This document shows positions 7,904 to 16,203 of a DNA stretch of 64,000 bases, piece after piece; position 1 is the first letter of the stretch; each line of letters starts with the position of its first letter. The translations under genes were made by a program, and so were the position numbers. The DNA is from Endozoicomonas sp. OPT23 (GTDB lineage Bacteria > Pseudomonadota > Gammaproteobacteria > Pseudomonadales > Endozoicomonadaceae), in assembly GCF_009653635.1 (NCBI RefSeq), contig NZ_PPFD01000001.1:187410-251409 (forward strand), in the 5' to 3' direction. Under the pieces are notes generated by a model that searched no databases, was not told where the DNA came from, and was given only the letters and a program-made list of their open reading frames with translations.

Positions 7904-8518
7904 ATGAAAAAAATGATGGCGGCAGCTGCACTTTTACTGGCTATGCCTCTGACTGTATTTGGCTACAGCTTTTCTGAAGGCAAGAATTACACTCAGCTTC
8001 CGGAAACCTTCCAGAAGAGCGAAAAACCGACTCTGACCGAGGTTTACTCCGTCTATTGCGACCACTGCTATAAGTGGGAACAAAAAGGTATGATTCAGTC
8101 TATTCAAAATGAAATGATCAAGAAGAAGGTCGACTTTGAGCAGGCTCATATCGCCTTTGTTGCCAATTATGGTGACAAGATCAGTAAAGCACTTCTGGCT
8201 GCTGGCAAAACGGGCGAGAAAAAGGCAGTGAAAGACACACTGTTTTCTGCGTTGCATGAAGATAAAATTGGCGACTGGAAATCGGATGATCAGTTTTTTG
8301 CTACCCTTGCCAAAGCAGGCCTGACTCGCGAAGAGTTTCAGAAGGGAGTGAGCAGCAAGGACATTCAAAAGAAGTTCAAGTTGTGGGAAGCTTATGAAAA
8401 AGCGGTTACTTCCACACCTTCTTTTGTGGTGAATGGCAAATACGTCATCAAAACGGAAAGTCTTGAGTCTTTTGAGCAATTTTACGCTCTGATTGATTAC
8501 CTGCTGGTACGACCCTGA
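7904..8518 (+). CDS. dsbA: Periplasmic thiol:disulfide oxidase DsbA
   Basis: DsbA introduces disulfide bonds into periplasmic proteins. The 204-residue precursor begins with a signal peptide (MKKMMAAAALLLAMPLTVFG). The redox site is YCDHCY at residues 51-56, and the cis-proline loop TSTPSFVVNG is present near residue 177. The CXXC dipeptide is Asp-His, where Pro-His is usual, which could shift its redox potential. I chose the ATG at 7904 because it starts the signal peptide and follows a G-rich ribosome site. The gene dsbB follows 42 bases later. Confidence 0.92.
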   Translation: MKKMMAAAALLLAMPLTVFGYSFSEGKNYTQLPETFQKSEKPTLTEVYSVYCDHCYKWEQKGMIQSIQNEMIKKKVDFEQAHIAFVANYGDKISKALLAAGKTGEKKAVKDTLFSALHEDKIGDWKSDDQFFATLAKAGLTREEFQKGVSSKDIQKKFKLWEAYEKAVTSTPSFVVNGKYVIKTESLESFEQFYALIDYLLVRP

Positions 8519-8560
8519 TCACGATAGAAATAATAGAAAGACAAATGGAGCAGCACCAAA

Positions 8561-9112
8561 GTGAATGCACTGGCTAAAATCTGGAGTGACTTTCGTTCTG
8601 CTCCCATGGGAGCCATCAGAGAGTGGCAGAACCACCGGGTCATCTGGCTGATTATGCTGGTGACGGCTCTGTCACTGGAATCCACAGCCTGGTATTTCCA
8701 GTATGTGATGCTGATGGATCCTTGTGAACTCTGTGTCTATCAACGTCTTGCAGTAATGCTACTGGCGATTGCTGCCGGTATTATGCTGATTGCCCCTAAG
8801 AATAAACTGGTTCGGGCTTCAGGGTATCTTGTCTGGATCACAGGAGCACTGTACGGCTTGATGGCTGCTATTAAGCAGCTGGGTTATTACGGTGATAATG
8901 ACCTGTTTATGACCTGTAAAGCGCTGCCAGACTTTCCGTTTGGACTGAAACTGTATGAATGGTGGCCTGAGATGTTTCTGCCTTCCGGTTTCTGTGGGCA
9001 GGATGGATGGCTGTTCCTGGGTTTAAACATGGCAACCTGGATGACATTTATCTTTGGTATTTATGCTGTTGTTTTTGCTCTTTGTATTATCAGTGAACTG
9101 AAGAAGCGTTGA
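8561..9112 (+). CDS. dsbB: Disulfide bond formation protein B
   Basis: DsbB re-oxidises DsbA and passes electrons to quinones in the inner membrane. The 183-residue protein has four membrane helices, the first cysteine pair in DPCELCVYQR near residue 53, and a second pair split between MTCKALPDFPFG and PSGFCGQ, as expected for the two periplasmic loops. The start is a GTG at 8561 preceded by a GGAG. It lies directly behind dsbA, so oxidase and recycling partner are co-expressed. A terminator hairpin follows. Confidence 0.93.
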   Translation: MNALAKIWSDFRSAPMGAIREWQNHRVIWLIMLVTALSLESTAWYFQYVMLMDPCELCVYQRLAVMLLAIAAGIMLIAPKNKLVRASGYLVWITGALYGLMAAIKQLGYYGDNDLFMTCKALPDFPFGLKLYEWWPEMFLPSGFCGQDGWLFLGLNMATWMTFIFGIYAVVFALCIISELKKR

Positions 9113-9129
9113 TACGCAGTCTTTCAGAG

Positions 9130-9163
9130 AAAAGCCTCTTCAGAAATGAATAAGGCTTTTTTT
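9130..9163 (+). terminator. Rho-independent terminator of dsbA-dsbB
   Basis: AAAAGCCT (9130-9137) pairs with AGGCTTTT (9153-9160), followed by three more T. It lies 18 bases after the dsbB stop. Confidence 0.75.
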
Positions 9164-9181
9164 GTATCTTCAAAATCACAG

Positions 9182-9274
9182 AAGTGTTTTGACACAGGTA
9201 GTCGAATATTAAGTTGCTATATCCCCGCCGTTGGCGGGGATATAGCTTATGAATTCGTATGTCTGGGCACTTAT
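9182..9274 (+). repeat. Dispersed palindromic repeat, copy 2
   Basis: The small 5' hairpin is GTGT/ACAC. The inner stem is the best in the family, GCTATATCCCCGCC with GGCGGGGATATAGC, 14 perfect pairs around a 3-base loop. The outer CGAAT on the left pairs with ATTCG on the right. It lies between the dsbB terminator and the VOC gene. Confidence 0.88.
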
Positions 9275-9374
9275 AGCCCTGCTGTATCGAGGCTATAAAG
9301 AATTTATAAGACCAGTTATTTCTTAATGCCTGTACTCTGTAATTGCTAACAAAATAAGAATATGGAGGCAAGCA

Positions 9375-9791
9375 ATGAACGTTTATATAGAACATGCCAA
9401 TGTCACAGTGAAATCTATTCAGGAATCCTCTCGACTGCTTCAGGCCGCTTTCCCTGACTTTCAGTTACGTGGTGAAGGTGTCTCGGGAGACAAACGTTGG
9501 GCACACTTTGGCAACGAAGTGATTTACCTTACACTGAATGAACCACTGGAAGGTAAGGCTGATGCATTGGCAAAAAACTATGCAGTATCAGGCCTGAACC
9601 ATCTGGCATTTGTCGTCGATGATATTGATTCTATAGACCAGCGTTTACAGGCTTCAGGCTATAAAAGTGACCCCGTTTTTCAGGAAGAAAGCGAGCTTCG
9701 ACGCCGTCATTACTATGAAGATAGCAACGGGCTTGAATGGGAGTTTGTTCAGTATCTGACAGACGATCTCAGTTTGAGGAATCATTATTAA
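9375..9791 (+). CDS. VOC/glyoxalase superfamily protein
   Basis: The 138-residue product has the two beta-alpha-beta-beta-beta halves of the vicinal oxygen chelate fold. The N-terminal strand is IEHANVTVKSIQES with a candidate metal His, the second module begins with LNHLAFVVDDID, and the last strand has a candidate Glu in GLEWEFVQYL. Family members include lyases, dioxygenases and resistance proteins, so the reaction is not assignable. A strong ribosome site (TGGAGG) precedes the ATG. The 3' end overlaps the convergent hydrolase gene by 23 bases. Confidence 0.8.
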   Translation: MNVYIEHANVTVKSIQESSRLLQAAFPDFQLRGEGVSGDKRWAHFGNEVIYLTLNEPLEGKADALAKNYAVSGLNHLAFVVDDIDSIDQRLQASGYKSDPVFQEESELRRRHYYEDSNGLEWEFVQYLTDDLSLRNHY

Positions 9792-10773
9792 GAAGGTGGG
9801 TCTTCAGAATTTTTTGAATGGAACATACTGTTTTAGGCAGCTCGTTCATCAGATGGTGTCCTGCTTCACTTTGGTAATGAACTTCAGGATTGCTAAATAA
9901 ACGCTGTAGCACAGGTATATTGTGAGCTGCATCGACAGTGCGATCCTGTGTCCCCTGAAAGATAACAGGGCTAACAGAACTTCTGAAACTGGATGATTCT
10001 ATACGTTTTATCCATCGATCCAGAGAAGATACCCACTCTGTAGGCAGTACATCCGGGCCAAGTGGATCGTTGTGCGCTAACTCAAGGAATTCCCTGTTTC
10101 TGGAGTTATCGGTATACCTGCGTCGGATGCCTTTGGTAAAAGGCTTGAGAATACGAAGCTGAACTCGTCCGAGTTTCCAAAGCCAGGGTCTTATCAGAGG
10201 AGCCGAAAAGAAAACCTTCTCGAAAGGTCCTGTCTGCTCAGTTTCAGCCAGTCCAGCAAGATAGTCGGTCAGAATTGCACAACCTGTGCTTTGGCCAAAA
10301 GCATGCCAGGGTTTTGGCAGGCTTTCCTCAAACCGGGCAAAAATATCCGTGAGAATTTCAGTGTATATTCCAAAGTCGGGAATACTGGCGGGAGCACCAC
10401 TGGAAAGTCCATGTCCCGGTAATTCATAGGCAACAACGTTATAGTCGTTTTCAAGCAGAAAGCGAATGAGGTTGCTGAACAGTCCCACATGGTCGTAATA
10501 ACCATGAAGCAGGAAAACACTGCCTCTGGCATTGTCTTTCAGAAACAGGTGGCAAGCCAGTTGATAGTCGTGGCTATCAATCCGGCCTATGACGTGCCTG
10601 ACTTCAGACATTTGATGCTCAAAATCAATGCCGTAGAATTTGAAATAATCATTAAACATACCTGAGGTGGATACAGTGCTGTTTAAGCTCGCTGTATCCA
10701 GAATTTCAAGTAATGCTTTTAATGATTTAGGATCAGGACGGTATGCTGAAGCTTGGCCTATATGATGAGTCAT
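9769..10773 (-). CDS. Alpha/beta hydrolase (lysophospholipase / monoacylglycerol lipase type)
   Basis: A 334-residue cytoplasmic alpha/beta hydrolase. It shows the VFLLHGYYDHVGLF oxyanion block near residue 90, the VAYELPGHGLSSG strand, the nucleophile elbow GQSTG near residue 165, a late Asp in FQGTQDRTVD and the catalytic His in EAGHHLMNE. The pattern fits serine hydrolases related to PldB and monoglyceride lipases. Its start codon overlaps the stop of the upstream RfaH-like gene (ATGA), so translation is coupled. What a membrane-lipid hydrolase does with an antiterminator is unclear; it may release or remodel lipids made under RfaH control. Confidence 0.83.
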   Translation of the reverse strand: MTHHIGQASAYRPDPKSLKALLEILDTASLNSTVSTSGMFNDYFKFYGIDFEHQMSEVRHVIGRIDSHDYQLACHLFLKDNARGSVFLLHGYYDHVGLFSNLIRFLLENDYNVVAYELPGHGLSSGAPASIPDFGIYTEILTDIFARFEESLPKPWHAFGQSTGCAILTDYLAGLAETEQTGPFEKVFFSAPLIRPWLWKLGRVQLRILKPFTKGIRRRYTDNSRNREFLELAHNDPLGPDVLPTEWVSSLDRWIKRIESSSFRSSVSPVIFQGTQDRTVDAAHNIPVLQRLFSNPEVHYQSEAGHHLMNELPKTVCSIQKILKTHLLNNDSSN

Positions 10774-11405
10774 CCGACTTTCTGAAGATCCTTTTTTCTC
10801 ACTGTGACTTCCTGTCGAGAGACGATTTGGTTAGTCATAGAGCCATCAGCGCAACGCTGTTGCTTGATGTGCTGAATAAGAATTGCCCCACGGTCACAAC
10901 CAACATCGTACATAAAGGTCATTTCAAGGTTCTTGTAGAGCGGGTGATCCACAATCACCTTGTCTCCCTTCTTTAAACCACTACTGCCGGATTTACCTTC
11001 AGCTTCATCATTGACTAGAGCAACAATACTTTTGATGGTCTCGATTACATGCTCGCCATTTGGAACAGGACGAGGCAGTAAGGCCGCATCATTTTGCATT
11101 TCAGCTTTTGAGAGACGTCCGTCCCGGTGAAGCTGGCGGGTAACCCGATTGAAATACACCATTTCACTGACACCCCGAGTGGAGCGAATCTTGTGATAAC
11201 GGGTAAGGTCGTGCAGATCCAGATAAAGAAAAATATACCCGGGAAATAAGGCTTCTTCTTTCAGAAGGCCTTTTTTACGTACTTTGATTTCGGGGTTATA
11301 GGCATCAAACCCCTGTGCCTCGAGGTTATCGAAGGCAACTGCTTCCTGCTTTGACTTGGTTTTGAGCAAGTACCAGCCTTCCTGCAAGGTCATTCCCTCT
11401 TGCAT
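10770..11405 (-). CDS. RfaH/NusG-like transcription elongation factor
   Basis: The N-terminal NGN domain is clear: GWYLLKTKSKQEAVAFDNLE, a LFPGYIFLYLDL strand and STRGVSEMVYFN. These place it with the specialised NusG paralogue RfaH, which rides on RNA polymerase and suppresses termination in long operons. A KOW-like C-terminal part is present (LKKGDKVIVDHPLYKNLEM). At 211 residues it is longer than E. coli RfaH (162), with extra sequence near residues 90-145. I chose the ATG at 11405 because a GGGAG precedes it and the domain begins at once; upstream ATGs at 11459 and 11486 are possible. It is coupled to the hydrolase gene behind it. Confidence 0.8.
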   Translation of the reverse strand: MQEGMTLQEGWYLLKTKSKQEAVAFDNLEAQGFDAYNPEIKVRKKGLLKEEALFPGYIFLYLDLHDLTRYHKIRSTRGVSEMVYFNRVTRQLHRDGRLSKAEMQNDAALLPRPVPNGEHVIETIKSIVALVNDEAEGKSGSSGLKKGDKVIVDHPLYKNLEMTFMYDVGCDRGAILIQHIKQQRCADGSMTNQIVSRQEVTVRKKDLQKVG

Positions 11406-11712
11406 ATACTCTCCCTGATTTTGCTCCAGATGCCCTGAATTAGACTGGGTTACAGTCATATTAAGTGAGCCTCTGCCAAGTGTCATCTATTTGAACGCCT
11501 TATTATAGTTGGCATAAGTAATGTTACACAAACGGTCTGAACAGATTTTGTACTTACTAACTTAATGATTTTTATATAAAAACCACTATAAAATACGTAA
11601 GTTAAAAATTAATAATATTTATATTTGTGAGGGAGTGAAAAAGAGAGGGAAGTGGTAAGTATGAGAGGTGACCGATCTGGAACGATCGATCACCCGAATG
11701 GCAACAGCCAGT
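11406..11712. other. AT-rich spacer between the RfaH-like gene and pgk
   Basis: This stretch probably holds the promoter and leader of the RfaH-like gene. It is very AT-rich at 11510-11640. An imperfect hairpin (GGTGACCGATC with GATCGATCACC, about 11668-11695) lies after the pgk stop and may mark the end of that transcript. I see no coding sequence. Confidence 0.4.
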
Positions 11713-12876
11713 TTACTTGGAAGCTTCTTCCAGCATGGCTACTGCAGGCAGTGTCTTGCCTTCTACAAACTCCAGGAAGGCGCCGCCGCCAGTAGAGATG
11801 TAGGAAACCTGCTGCTTGATACCGTACTTGTCGATTGCCGCCAGAGTGTCACCGCCGCCAGCGATAGAGAAAGCAGAAGACTCAGCAATCGCCATGGACA
11901 TGGAGCGTGTGCCTTCACCGAACTGGTCGAATTCAAATACGCCAACCGGGCCATTCCACAGAACTGTTTTGGAGGACAGCAGAACTTCGTTGAAAAGCTT
12001 CTGGGTTTCAGGGCCAACGTCAAAGATCATGTCGTCGTCTTCAACTTCAGTCACCAGCTTAACGACAGCAGGCTCGTTCTCGTCGAACTTCTTGCCGCAA
12101 ACCACGTCAACCGGCATCGGGATATCAACCTTTTCCATCAGCGCCTTGGCGTTAGGAATCAGGTCTGCTTCGTACAGGGACTTACCAACGTTATGACCGG
12201 CAGCGGCCAGGAAAGTGTTGGCAATACCGCCACCTACAATCAGCTGGTCGCAGATGTCAGACAGGGATTCCAGGACGGTCAGCTTGGTAGACACCTTGGA
12301 ACCACCAACGATGGCGCACATTGGGCGATCAGGCTTGCCCAGGGCTTTGCCCAGTGCATCCAGTTCGCCAGCTAGCAGAGGGCCCGCGCAGGCAATGTCA
12401 GCAAACTTGCCAACACCGTGAGTAGAAGCCTGAGCACGGTGAGCTGTGCCGAAAGCGTCCATCACGTAAACGTCGCACAGAGCAGCCATTTTCTTTGACA
12501 GCTCTTCGTCGTCTTTCTTTTCGCCCTTGTTGAAGCGAACGTTTTCCAGAATAACCAGTTCGCCAGTGGCTACTTCAAAGCCTCCGTCAACCCAGTCTTT
12601 GATCAGACGAACTTCTTTACCCAGCAGGTTGCCAATGTAATCCGCGACTGGCTTCAGGGAGAACTGCTCATCGTACTCGCCTTCAGTCGGGCGACCGAGG
12701 TGAGAAGTAGCCATAACTTTCGCGCCAGCTTCAAGAGCCAGTTTGATAGTAGGCAGGGATGCAAGAATACGGGCGTCGCTGGTAACCTTTCCGTTTTTAA
12801 CCGGTACGTTCAGGTCTTCGCGAATCAGTACGCGTTTGCCAGCCAGATCCAGGTCAATCATTTTCTGGACGTTCAT
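11713..12876 (-). CDS. pgk: Phosphoglycerate kinase
   Basis: Pgk transfers phosphate from 1,3-bisphosphoglycerate to ADP in glycolysis and runs in reverse in gluconeogenesis. The 387-residue length is normal for proteobacteria. Conserved blocks appear in order: [19 protein letters not shown] near the N-terminus, [54 protein letters not shown] near residue 190, WNGPVGVFE near residue 311 and the nucleotide-binding [13 protein letters not shown]. It lies downstream of epd on the same strand, as in Pseudomonas and E. coli, but a repeat copy separates the two. Confidence 0.97.
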   Translation of the reverse strand: MNVQKMIDLDLAGKRVLIREDLNVPVKNGKVTSDARILASLPTIKLALEAGAKVMATSHLGRPTEGEYDEQFSLKPVADYIGNLLGKEVRLIKDWVDGGFEVATGELVILENVRFNKGEKKDDEELSKKMAALCDVYVMDAFGTAHRAQASTHGVGKFADIACAGPLLAGELDALGKALGKPDRPMCAIVGGSKVSTKLTVLESLSDICDQLIVGGGIANTFLAAAGHNVGKSLYEADLIPNAKALMEKVDIPMPVDVVCGKKFDENEPAVVKLVTEVEDDDMIFDVGPETQKLFNEVLLSSKTVLWNGPVGVFEFDQFGEGTRSMSMAIAESSAFSIAGGGDTLAAIDKYGIKQQVSYISTGGGAFLEFVEGKTLPAVAMLEEASK

Positions 12877-13124
12877 GAGGGTGTCTCCCTATGCAACGAG
12901 TTTCACAGAAGGGGAGCAGCTATCGCTTACAGGCCTTGCAAACAGTACGAAAGAACCAGTCAGCGAAAGTGCTGGAATAAGAAATCGAGCTGGACAATAG
13001 CATAAAAAAATAACAGCGGGTATGGCTTACAGACCGTAAATGACGTGGGTCAATGCAAATATCAGGGGTTAACGGAAACGCACATTTATAATGTTTAAAG
13101 TTGAGAATAAACGTGCGTTTTAAG

Positions 13125-13219
13125 GTAAGTACTCGAACCTATGAATTCATAGATCATCTCCCCGCCGTAGGCGGGGAGATGGCAATCAAATATTCGATTA
13201 CGTGTGTCTGCACACTTAT
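13125..13219 (-). repeat. Dispersed palindromic repeat, copy 3 (inverted)
   Basis: Reverse orientation. The small hairpin GTGTG/CACAC is at the right end, followed inward by GTAATCGAATATT. The inner stem is CATCTCCCCGCC with GGCGGGGAGATG, 12 perfect pairs around a 3-base loop. It sits in the 354-bp gap between epd and pgk, which otherwise shows no gene; any epd-pgk transcript would include it. Confidence 0.88.
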
Positions 13220-13230
13220 CGAAATAGCGT

Positions 13231-14244
13231 TTATTTCTTCAGCCAGTAGCTCGCTACATCCAGCATCCGGTTAGAAAAACCCCATTCGTTATCAAACCAG
13301 CAAAGCAGTTTGATCAGTTTGCCGGAAGTCACTTTGGTCTGTGTACCGTCCACTATGCAGGAGCGAGCATCGTGGTTGAAGTCTACAGACGCATGGGGCT
13401 CGTTGGAAAAACCAAAGATACCTTCCAGCCTGCCGTGAGTAGCTCGTTCAAGAATTCGGTTTACTTCATCTTCGGTGGTTTCCTGTGTGACATGGACGCA
13501 TAAATCCATGCAGGAAACATTGATGGTTGGTACACGAACCGAGTTGGCTTTGAACTTTCCTTCCAGCTCTGGCAGTAAACGGTCAATACCTTTTGAAAGA
13601 CCAGTATCTACAGGAATAATGGAGTGCAGGGCGCTGCGGGTCAGCCTCAGGTCGCTCTTGTGATAAGCGTCAATGACCGGCTGATCGTTCATGGCTGAGT
13701 GGATAGTCGTAATGCTGCCGTATTCAATTCCAAGTGCATCATTCAGAGTTTGGATCACTGGGACGATGCAGTTGGTCGTGCAGGAAGCACTTGAAACAAT
13801 CTGATGATCAGAAATCAGTGTTTCTTCATTGATGCCATAGACAATGGTGGCATCAACATCGGATTGGGCTGGCTGAGAGAACAGCAGCTTTTTGGCACCA
13901 CTTTCCAGATGCAGCTCTGCCATATCCCGTTCATTGAATGAGCCGGAGCACTCCAGCAGCAGGTCAATGTTCATGGACTTCCAGTCCACATTACGAGGAT
14001 CTTTCTCATGGAAGACCTTGATGCGATCGCCAGCAACAATCAGGTGTTCACCTTCATGGCAGACTTTGGCGGGAAATCGACCATGAGTGGTGTCGTAGCG
14101 GGTCAGATAGGCAAGAGTATCGAGATCAGACAGCTCGTTGATGGCAACTATTTCAAGCTCGGAGCGATAGCCGTTTTCATAGAGCGCACGGAGTACGCAT
14201 TGTCCAATTCGGCCATAGCCATTAATTGCCAGTCTGAATGCCAT
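13231..14244 (-). CDS. epd: D-erythrose-4-phosphate dehydrogenase
   Basis: Epd oxidises erythrose-4-phosphate to 4-phosphoerythronate for pyridoxal phosphate synthesis. The 337-residue protein is of the GAPDH fold: NAD-binding INGYGRIGQCVLRAL, active-site Cys in SSASCTTNCIVPV near residue 155, and WFDNEWGFSNRMLD at the C-terminus. The block IHSAMNDQPVIDAYH and VDFNHDARSCIVDGTQT are what I know of Epd rather than glycolytic GapA, and the neighbourhood (pgk downstream, tkt nearby) also fits Epd. A GAPDH activity cannot be excluded. Confidence 0.88.
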   Translation of the reverse strand: MAFRLAINGYGRIGQCVLRALYENGYRSELEIVAINELSDLDTLAYLTRYDTTHGRFPAKVCHEGEHLIVAGDRIKVFHEKDPRNVDWKSMNIDLLLECSGSFNERDMAELHLESGAKKLLFSQPAQSDVDATIVYGINEETLISDHQIVSSASCTTNCIVPVIQTLNDALGIEYGSITTIHSAMNDQPVIDAYHKSDLRLTRSALHSIIPVDTGLSKGIDRLLPELEGKFKANSVRVPTINVSCMDLCVHVTQETTEDEVNRILERATHGRLEGIFGFSNEPHASVDFNHDARSCIVDGTQTKVTSGKLIKLLCWFDNEWGFSNRMLDVASYWLKK

Positions 14245-14285
14245 TCTTGTTATTCCAATCTCTAAATACTGCTTTGGCGACAGTA

Positions 14286-14378
14286 TAAGTGTGTAGCCAC
14301 ACGTAATCGAATATTAAGTAACCATTGCCCGGCGAAGGCGGGCAAACAGCTAAGAAATTCATATGCCTGGTTATTTAA
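14286..14378 (+). repeat. Dispersed palindromic repeat, copy 4
   Basis: The small hairpin is GTGTG/CACAC, then GTAATCGAATATTAAG. The inner stem is short in this copy (TTGCCCG with CGGGCAA, 7 pairs) with mismatches near the loop. It lies between the divergent epd and SDR genes. The rest of that 432-bp gap holds only the palindrome at 14607. Confidence 0.85.
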
Positions 14379-14606
14379 GCAGGATTATCACAATTGAGCA
14401 GGCTGGCTGTGATTTTTCTGTAAATGTTGTGAATTATTGAAGACTTGTTCCAGCAGGAGGTGTTTTCTTTTTTTATTCAGTCGTGTAGCTTACGCGAACA
14501 AGGATCAAGCGTCTGACTTAATTGTTTTTCTTCAATAAAAGCCGGATGACTTTACCCCGTACTTTGTGATGTACCTACGGGTGACCATTACAGCCATGAG
14601 CGCAAA

Positions 14607-14642
14607 AATTACTTTTCATCATCATAGTGATGAAAAGTAATT
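14607..14642. promoter_or_regulatory. 36-bp perfect palindrome upstream of the SDR gene
   Basis: AATTACTTTTCATCA (14607-14621) and TGATGAAAAGTAATT (14628-14642) are perfect 15-bp arms around 6 bases, ending 34 bases before the SDR ATG. It may be an operator or a 5'-UTR hairpin. There is no following T-run, so a terminator is unlikely. Confidence 0.55.
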
Positions 14643-14676
14643 CATAAAAATAAAGTAATAAAAAAAGGAACAAATC

Positions 14677-15435
14677 ATGACTGCACGTTTCCAAGGCAAG
14701 CGCGTTTATATCACCGGTGCTGCGTCTGGCATGGGTCAGGCTACTGCTCTTCAGCTCGGTGCTGAAGGCGCTGAACTTTACTGTGTAGACCTGAACAGCG
14801 AAGGCGTTCAAAACACCGTTGATGCTATTAAAGACGCTGGCGGTAAAGCGACTGCTGCAACTCTGAACGTTACCAGTAAAGAAGACTGTGTTGCATCTAT
14901 TGCGGCTGCCGTTGAAGTTATGGGTGGTTTGGACATCCTGCTGAACGTAGCTGGTCTGGGTGGTATCGCCCGCTTTGAAAATGAAACTGAACAAGCCTGG
15001 AAACTGGCTTTTGCTGTAAACGTTGATGGTCCATTCTTCCTGAGCCAGACTGCGTTGCCACACCTGCTGGAAAGCAAAGGTAATATCGTTAACGTATGTT
15101 CTACCGCTGGTATGAAGGGACAGGCTTACATGTCTTCCTACGTAGCTTCCAAGCACGCTCTGCGTGGTCTGACTCAGACTATGGCTCTGGAATTTGGTAA
15201 GCGTGGCATTCGTATCAATGCTGTTTGCCCAGGCGGAACCAAGACTGCATTCCTGGCTGCTTTCTCCAATATTACTGAAGATATGGATATCAGCCTGATC
15301 GAGCGTAACGGTCTGCAGGAAGAGATGGCTGATGCGGCTGATATTGCCAAGAGCATCTGCTTCCTGGCTTCAGATGACGCCAGCTTTGTTAACGGTGCTA
15401 TGTTCTCCGTTGACGGTGGTTCTACTGCAGGTTAA
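14677..15435 (+). CDS. Short-chain dehydrogenase/reductase
   Basis: A 252-residue classical SDR. The cofactor loop TGAASGMG is at residues 13-20, and the acidic residue in LYCVDLN at the end of the second strand suggests NAD. An LLNVAGLGG motif follows, and the catalytic set is Ser142, Tyr155 and Lys159 (SSYVASK). The C-terminus GAMFSVDGGSTAG is standard. The substrate is unknown; it is not adjacent to a recognisable pathway. A ribosome site (AAAGGA) precedes the ATG, a large palindrome lies just upstream and a strong terminator follows, so it looks like a single regulated gene. Confidence 0.85.
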   Translation: MTARFQGKRVYITGAASGMGQATALQLGAEGAELYCVDLNSEGVQNTVDAIKDAGGKATAATLNVTSKEDCVASIAAAVEVMGGLDILLNVAGLGGIARFENETEQAWKLAFAVNVDGPFFLSQTALPHLLESKGNIVNVCSTAGMKGQAYMSSYVASKHALRGLTQTMALEFGKRGIRINAVCPGGTKTAFLAAFSNITEDMDISLIERNGLQEEMADAADIAKSICFLASDDASFVNGAMFSVDGGSTAG

Positions 15436-15450
15436 GTCCTCCATAGACGA

Positions 15451-15486
15451 AAAAAAACCGCGGGCATATACCTGCGGTTTTTTTTT
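15451..15486. terminator. Bidirectional rho-independent terminator
   Basis: An A-run plus ACCGC pairs with GCGGT plus a long T-run, separated by 10 bases with an inner GG/CC pair. It lies between the convergent SDR and membrane-protein genes and could act in both directions. Confidence 0.85.
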
Positions 15487-15507
15487 GCGTTTGAAAATGG
15501 TTAAAGG

Positions 15508-16050
15508 TTATTGAGTAATCAACCCTTCATTCATTTTTTCTTCCGTAGCAACCTGCGCACGAATTGCTGTAATCGGACTGACCAGTGCGGCAAGAATAGG
15601 TGTATAAATCATCTTGCCAATAATGGCCTGCATCGGAATCAGTGTTTCACCACAGAAGAAATAGAAGCTGGCAAACACCATTGGTGCAATAATCAGAGTC
15701 GCAACGGTTCCAAGAGCAATGGAATAAATCAGTCCGTTTGAGGCTGGCATCACCTGACCAATACCAGCCAAGAAACCCTGCCCTCTGCGTAGAGGCTCAG
15801 GCATTACATCCGCATTTCCTTTCATTACTTTGGAACGAGTCTGGGCAAACAGAATCCAGGTGCTGATCTGGGTCAGCAGGAAAACCGTTAGCAGGGTATC
15901 CAGAACCATGCCATGCAGGTCAAACAACCCGATAGTTTCTTTGCTTGTGAAGATAGCGTAGGCAATACCACCGTTAATAATGGCGTTTATGATTGCTGGC
16001 TTGATCATATGCTCTTTGCGAAGGTGAGCACTGAAGGAAGCTGAAGACAT
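15508..16050 (-). CDS. Four-helix membrane protein of unknown function
   Basis: A 180-residue protein with four hydrophobic segments (about residues 17-35, 45-66, 100-125 and 140-160) and no motif I recognise. The first segment holds KPAIINAIINGGIAYAIF and the third is rich in small residues. The C-terminal tail is charged and probably cytoplasmic. I prefer the ATG at 16050, which has a GGA at suitable spacing, over one at 16059. It lies downstream of a Bcr/CflA exporter on the same strand, but a hairpin terminator lies between them, so co-transcription is doubtful. Confidence 0.7.
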   Translation of the reverse strand: MSSASFSAHLRKEHMIKPAIINAIINGGIAYAIFTSKETIGLFDLHGMVLDTLLTVFLLTQISTWILFAQTRSKVMKGNADVMPEPLRRGQGFLAGIGQVMPASNGLIYSIALGTVATLIIAPMVFASFYFFCGETLIPMQAIIGKMIYTPILAALVSPITAIRAQVATEEKMNEGLITQ

Positions 16051-16141
16051 GGTAGGCATTCCGTTGTTGTTATTATTATTGTGCTGACAATACTTCCTCT
16101 ACTACCTTGCCATCATCAGGTTAACACGGAAGGTTTTGAGT

Positions 16142-16171
16142 AAAATTCACCCTGTTGGACTACAGGGTGAA
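16142..16171 (-). terminator. Terminator of the Bcr/CflA exporter gene
   Basis: TTCACCCTGT (16146-16155) and ACAGGGTGAA (16162-16171) are perfect 10-bp arms around 6 bases. On the reverse strand the stem is followed by TTTTA. It lies 33 bases after the exporter stop. Confidence 0.75.
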
Positions 16172-16203
16172 CTCAGGGAAGTGCTATTGGAAGGGTTTGT
16201 AGA

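Noticed and set aside
11668-12375. 235-codon forward open frame
   Set aside because: It is antisense to pgk, whose reading is certain.
13231-14244. Glycolytic glyceraldehyde-3-phosphate dehydrogenase
   Set aside because: The IHSAMNDQPVIDAYH block and the neighbouring pgk fit erythrose-4-phosphate dehydrogenase better.
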